DNA of 64,000 nt, from the NCBI RefSeq assembly GCF_028993555.1, contig NZ_CP118611.1, forward strand, positions 676,001 to 740,000, in the 5' to 3' direction. This document shows, in pieces, positions 63,101-64,000 of the stretch. The DNA is from Ensifer adhaerens. GTDB taxonomy: Bacteria > Pseudomonadota > Alphaproteobacteria > Rhizobiales > Rhizobiaceae. Positions within the stretch are counted from its first letter, which is position 1, and the number at the start of each line of letters is the position of its first letter. A program made the translations under genes and the position numbers. Under the pieces are notes generated by a model. It had not been told where the DNA came from. It ran no database searches and saw nothing but the letters and a program-made list of their open reading frames with translations.

Positions 63101-64000
63101 CTCCGGCCGCATCGCCTTGCAGCCGACGCTCGCCGTCTCGGCACTCGAAAAGGCGACGCAGTTCGGATCGGTCCGCGCGCATCTGCGCCTCGGTGACCTC
63201 TATGTCGAGGGGGAGGATGTCAAGGCGGACTATGGCGCAGCGCTCGAGCATTACCGCCTGGCGGCAGAGCAGGGCGATGTGGATGCCAAGATACGCCTTG
63301 CTGAGATGGAGGCTCGCGGCCAAGGCAAGAAGAAGGACGTCGCCTCGGCGGTCAATGCGTTGACGGCGCTGGCGGCAGACGGGTCGGCCTCCGCCCTGCT
63401 CTCGCTTGGTGATCTTTACGGCGGCGGGCAGGTGACCGCGCTCGATCCGAAACTGGCCCTGAAATATTATCGGGATGCAGCGGCGCAAGGCAGCGTTTCG
63501 GCAATGCTGAGGCTCGGCGACACGTATAACAATGGTCGCCTTGCTCCGCGCAATGCGAAGGAGGCCGAGAGGTACTACCAGATGGCTTTCGAAACGGGCG
63601 ACCCGGGCGCCGCTGTGGCACTCGGTCGCTTCAAGGCGACGACAAAGGCCCGCAAGAACGCCGCGGCGGGCATGGCCCTGCTGCAACGCTCAGCCGACGA
63701 GAAAGTTGTCGGTGCATCGTCCGTCGTCGCGGAGGCCCTCTTCTACGGTCAGGGCGTCGCGCGCAGCAGCAAGCAAGCCATCGCCGTCCTGCAGAAAGCC
63801 GCGAAAGAGGGCGATCGAATAGCGACGATTGATTTGATCGAGACCTATCGTGATGGCAAGCGCGACGGTCGGACGCAACTCGTACGCAAGGACACCGCGA
63901 AGGCAAAGTCGGTCTTGCTTGCGTCGGCAGATCTGCTGTCCGGTCCGGAAAAGAGCATTCAAACCTTCCTGCTTGATGCCTCGACGGCAAATGCAAACGC
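57108..64000 (+). CDS. Giant secreted Sel1-repeat protein (3' end beyond window)
   Basis: From the ATG at 57108 (or 57111) the frame is open for 6,893 bases to the window edge, over 2,297 codons. A signal peptide (WIGLVAVGLLWAGSASA) precedes AEPE. The rest is Sel1-like tetratricopeptide repeats of 36 residues, roughly 55-60 copies, with consensus A-x-x-YYRQAAAQGSVTALLRLGDFYS. Three different 36-mers form a 108-residue (324-bp) super-repeat. AlgK, a Sel1/TPR outer-membrane lipoprotein of alginate export, is the nearest functional analogue, although this one is several times longer and has no lipobox. It likely scaffolds polysaccharide export enzymes in the periplasm. Confidence 0.88.
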   Translation, partial: MMSSPGWIGLVAVGLLWAGSASAAEPETSANSLRPQSDGTDAAQSGVFQPNLGRALAQLADLYMARRVDTATVDRLLGEYESMLRNAGPDAIVAVSQPKASSEVVKEDPDGSRVLKLYERAATYGYRGALIGLADLYSRGELVPRNLEKAFAAYVEAAKQGIPAAQLRVAELMIRGEGTKHDATAGEASLRVLSDSDNPGVLEQLAELCLSGRIPEQTDLAVSALHKAAGLGSARAHFRLGELYYAGTVLASDYAAALVHYRLAAEQGNVEAKVRLAEMQARGQGMGRDVTKAISELQALADLGAPFADLSLGSLYLKGDVVPADPVRAAQYYRQAAAQGSGTALMQLGDLYADQGAVNGDYGPAVRSYEQAAAVGNVGARVRLAEMKARGRGMPRDLAAATTELMTLASAGEAGASLALGDLFGEGRALAIEPARALIYYRQAAAQGSVTALLRLGEFHSEGDLSRPEYGRAVEYYRTAIARGSVSAKVRLAEMKAMGRGMTRDVAAAKVELEDLAAHGEGEASLLLGDFYAQGDVMPGDAAQAWLHYRRAADQGSVAALTRLGDFYSAGGAAKPDYALAQDYYRRSVSRGSVGAQVRLAEMLAHGQGAVQNVSSATRTLMALAERGEPAAALSLGDLYYVGEVARADPARATTYYQQAAALGSITALLRLGDLYTTQGALTGDYRAAIVSYEQAAARGNAGAKVRLAEMKARGRGTVQDVAAAKAELDALSSAGDAGASLSLGNLYSDGQAMPAEQAQAVVYYQKAVAQGSVTALLRLGDFYSEGDRSAADYAHAMEFYRKAADKGNVGAKIRVAEMKSRGRGSNQDIAAAKAELERLAAEGEADASLALGDLYGRGGVVTFDPEQALRQYRRAADGGSVTALLRLGDFYSQGQPTMINFGLAQDFYRQAVGRGNVNAKIRLAEMLARGQGVARDVEAATRELTELAQRGETAAALALGDLYGRGEAVPVNPIQGLQYYRQAATQGSMTAYLRLGDLYSAGSTSATDYAAALDHYRRAASRGNLVAKVRLAEMKARGQGITQDLAAATSELTALADGGEKAAAVALGELYSNGAVVPADPARAAGYYRHAVQLGSVEAKVRLAEMEARGQGLLQDVAAATAELAALAKGGEASASLALGDFYAEGKIVPPDPSAALNYYQQAVSQGSATAHLRLANLYSGGGLVATDYAGAFEQYRHAAERGSSEAKIRLAEMKARGQGTNRDVATATRELTALADRGETAAAISLGDLYAAGEIVPADPVRALHYYRQAAQEGSVSALLRLGGYYSESGSPVADFALAQNYYRQAAGRGNIEATVRLAEMKARGQGMARDVTSATQELAALAERGETVAALSLGELYRQGDVVQADPARTVEYYRQAAGRGSVTAMLRLGELYSRTETAMTDYTRAQDFYRQAARQGNVEAKVRLAEMQARGLGVPQDIVSAQSELKSLAAAGRQEASLALGDLYGDGKVFPADAAQALQYFQQAASQGSTTANVRLGDLYYAGKGVGTDFAAAFDHYRRAAERGNLEAKVRLAEMRAQGKGIPQDLSAAQTELEDLAASGGAEASLAVGDLYSKGEAVPADRARAADYYRQAAAQGNVAALLRLGDFYSQGEAASTDFPLAQSYYGRAAEQGNVEGKIRLAEMQARGQGGAQNTEAARTKLAALADRGEASAALALGDLYGRAGAMPTDTAQAARYYEQAAKQGSLTALLRLGDAYRGREPGKAFAAYSAAAKKGSLDGSLRVAELTIRGEGTVRDVPQGVATLHSLAESDNPNVLESLADICLSGRVPMQPELGMAALERAARLGSVPAHLRLGDLYSAGDAVTVNYALALDHYRQAADQGNLEAKVRLAEMKALGRGMAPDAGTAAGELAMLAAQGEAGAAYSLGDLYTKGQTVPADPARARQYYQQAADQGSVRAMLRLGDGYRAKDPAKAFTAYGAAAGQGNLEGRLRVAELTIRGEGTGRDVNAGMAELRALEASESPDLLVALAELYLSGRIALQPTLAVSALEKATQFGSVRAHLRLGDLYVEGEDVKADYGAALEHYRLAAEQGDVDAKIRLAEMEARGQGKKKDVASAVNALTALAADGSASALLSLGDLYGGGQVTALDPKLALKYYRDAAAQGSVSAMLRLGDTYNNGRLAPRNAKEAERYYQMAFETGDPGAAVALGRFKATTKARKNAAAGMALLQRSADEKVVGASSVVAEALFYGQGVARSSKQAIAVLQKAAKEGDRIATIDLIETYRDGKRDGRTQLVRKDTAKAKSVLLASADLLSGPEKSIQTFLLDASTANAN
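57924..63611 (+). repeat. Tandem 324-bp coding super-repeats with a 630-bp higher-order repeat
   Basis: The block starting at the codon before VRLAEM recurs at 57924, 58248, 58572, then at 324-bp steps through 59868, 60192, skips one unit (216 bp) to 60408, then 60732, 61056, 61380, 61704 and 62028. After that the step is 630 bp: 62658 and 63288. The 630-bp units contain a variant module (LRVAELTIRGEGT) also present once near 57608. The array lies wholly within the Sel1 gene. Confidence 0.9.

Noticed and set aside
57924..63611. CRISPR-like regularity of repeats
   Set aside because: The units are contiguous, protein-coding and 324 bp long, with no short repeat-spacer structure and no cas genes.
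57408..63962. Many long reverse open frames opposite the Sel1 gene
   Set aside because: They recur with the same 324-bp period as the repeat array, so they are mirror shadows of it.

Overview
The window looks like an alphaproteobacterial replicon of the Rhizobiaceae (Ensifer/Sinorhizobium/Rhizobium type). The reasons are high GC with strong third-position bias, rhizobial-style ABC sugar operons, a Tad/Cpa pilus locus with a CtrA-type box at its pilin promoter, and a dadX-dadA-ridA/Lrp module. No tRNA, rRNA, intact insertion sequence, CRISPR array or replication gene was found. Family calls rest on motifs read in the translations, not on database searches.

Region 1 (1-7458) is a mixed accessory stretch. 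It holds a flavin monooxygenase cut by the left edge, a MaoC/CoA-transferase/solute-binding-like operon, a nucleotidyltransferase-HEPN fusion, and a TacA/TacT-type toxin-antitoxin pair preceded by a 19-bp-arm palindrome. Between them lie gene remnants: an ABC ATPase fragment and an Lrp/AsnC fragment with an internal stop.

Region 2 (7462-20068) is a sugar-catabolic regulon. An L-fuconolactonase-type amidohydrolase and an IclR regulator face a ten-gene co-directional operon: binding protein, two permeases, ATPase, enolase-superfamily enzyme, rhamnose/fucose mutarotase, Gfo/Idh/MocA dehydrogenase, MaoC protein, SDR, FAH-family hydrolase and L-fuconate dehydratase. Together they can import a 6-deoxyhexose and take it through lactone, fuconate, 2-keto-3-deoxyfuconate and the 2,4-diketo acid to pyruvate and lactate. 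A TRAP-transporter remnant and a VOC-family gene follow.

Region 3 (20437-35166) is a complete Tad/Flp pilus locus: CpaA peptidase, Flp pilin with its own terminator, CpaB, CpaC, a short CpaD-like lipoprotein, TadG, TadE, a TadF-like protein, CpaE, CpaF, TadB, TadC and TadD. Unusual members are an L,D-transpeptidase between cpaE and cpaF, an AAA+ ATPase after tadC, and a membrane coiled-coil protein.

Region 4 (35499-41804) carries two small membrane proteins, an alpha/beta hydrolase, the D-alanine catabolic operon with a divergent Lrp regulator, and a decayed response regulator.

Region 5 (42009-64000) is an apparently uncharacterised cell-surface polysaccharide locus. It encodes two FemAB/GNAT-like paralogues, a sugar epimerase, a polymerase-like membrane protein, a Wzx-type flippase fused to an aminoglycoside-phosphotransferase-like kinase, a GH16 glycanase, a POTRA protein without a beta-barrel, a GT2, a double GT2, a polysaccharide deacetylase, and a giant secreted Sel1-repeat protein (more than 2,297 codons, built from 324-bp super-repeats) that runs off the right edge. 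A 770-bp AT-rich leader precedes the glycosyltransferase operon. This locus is the strongest candidate for an undescribed system.
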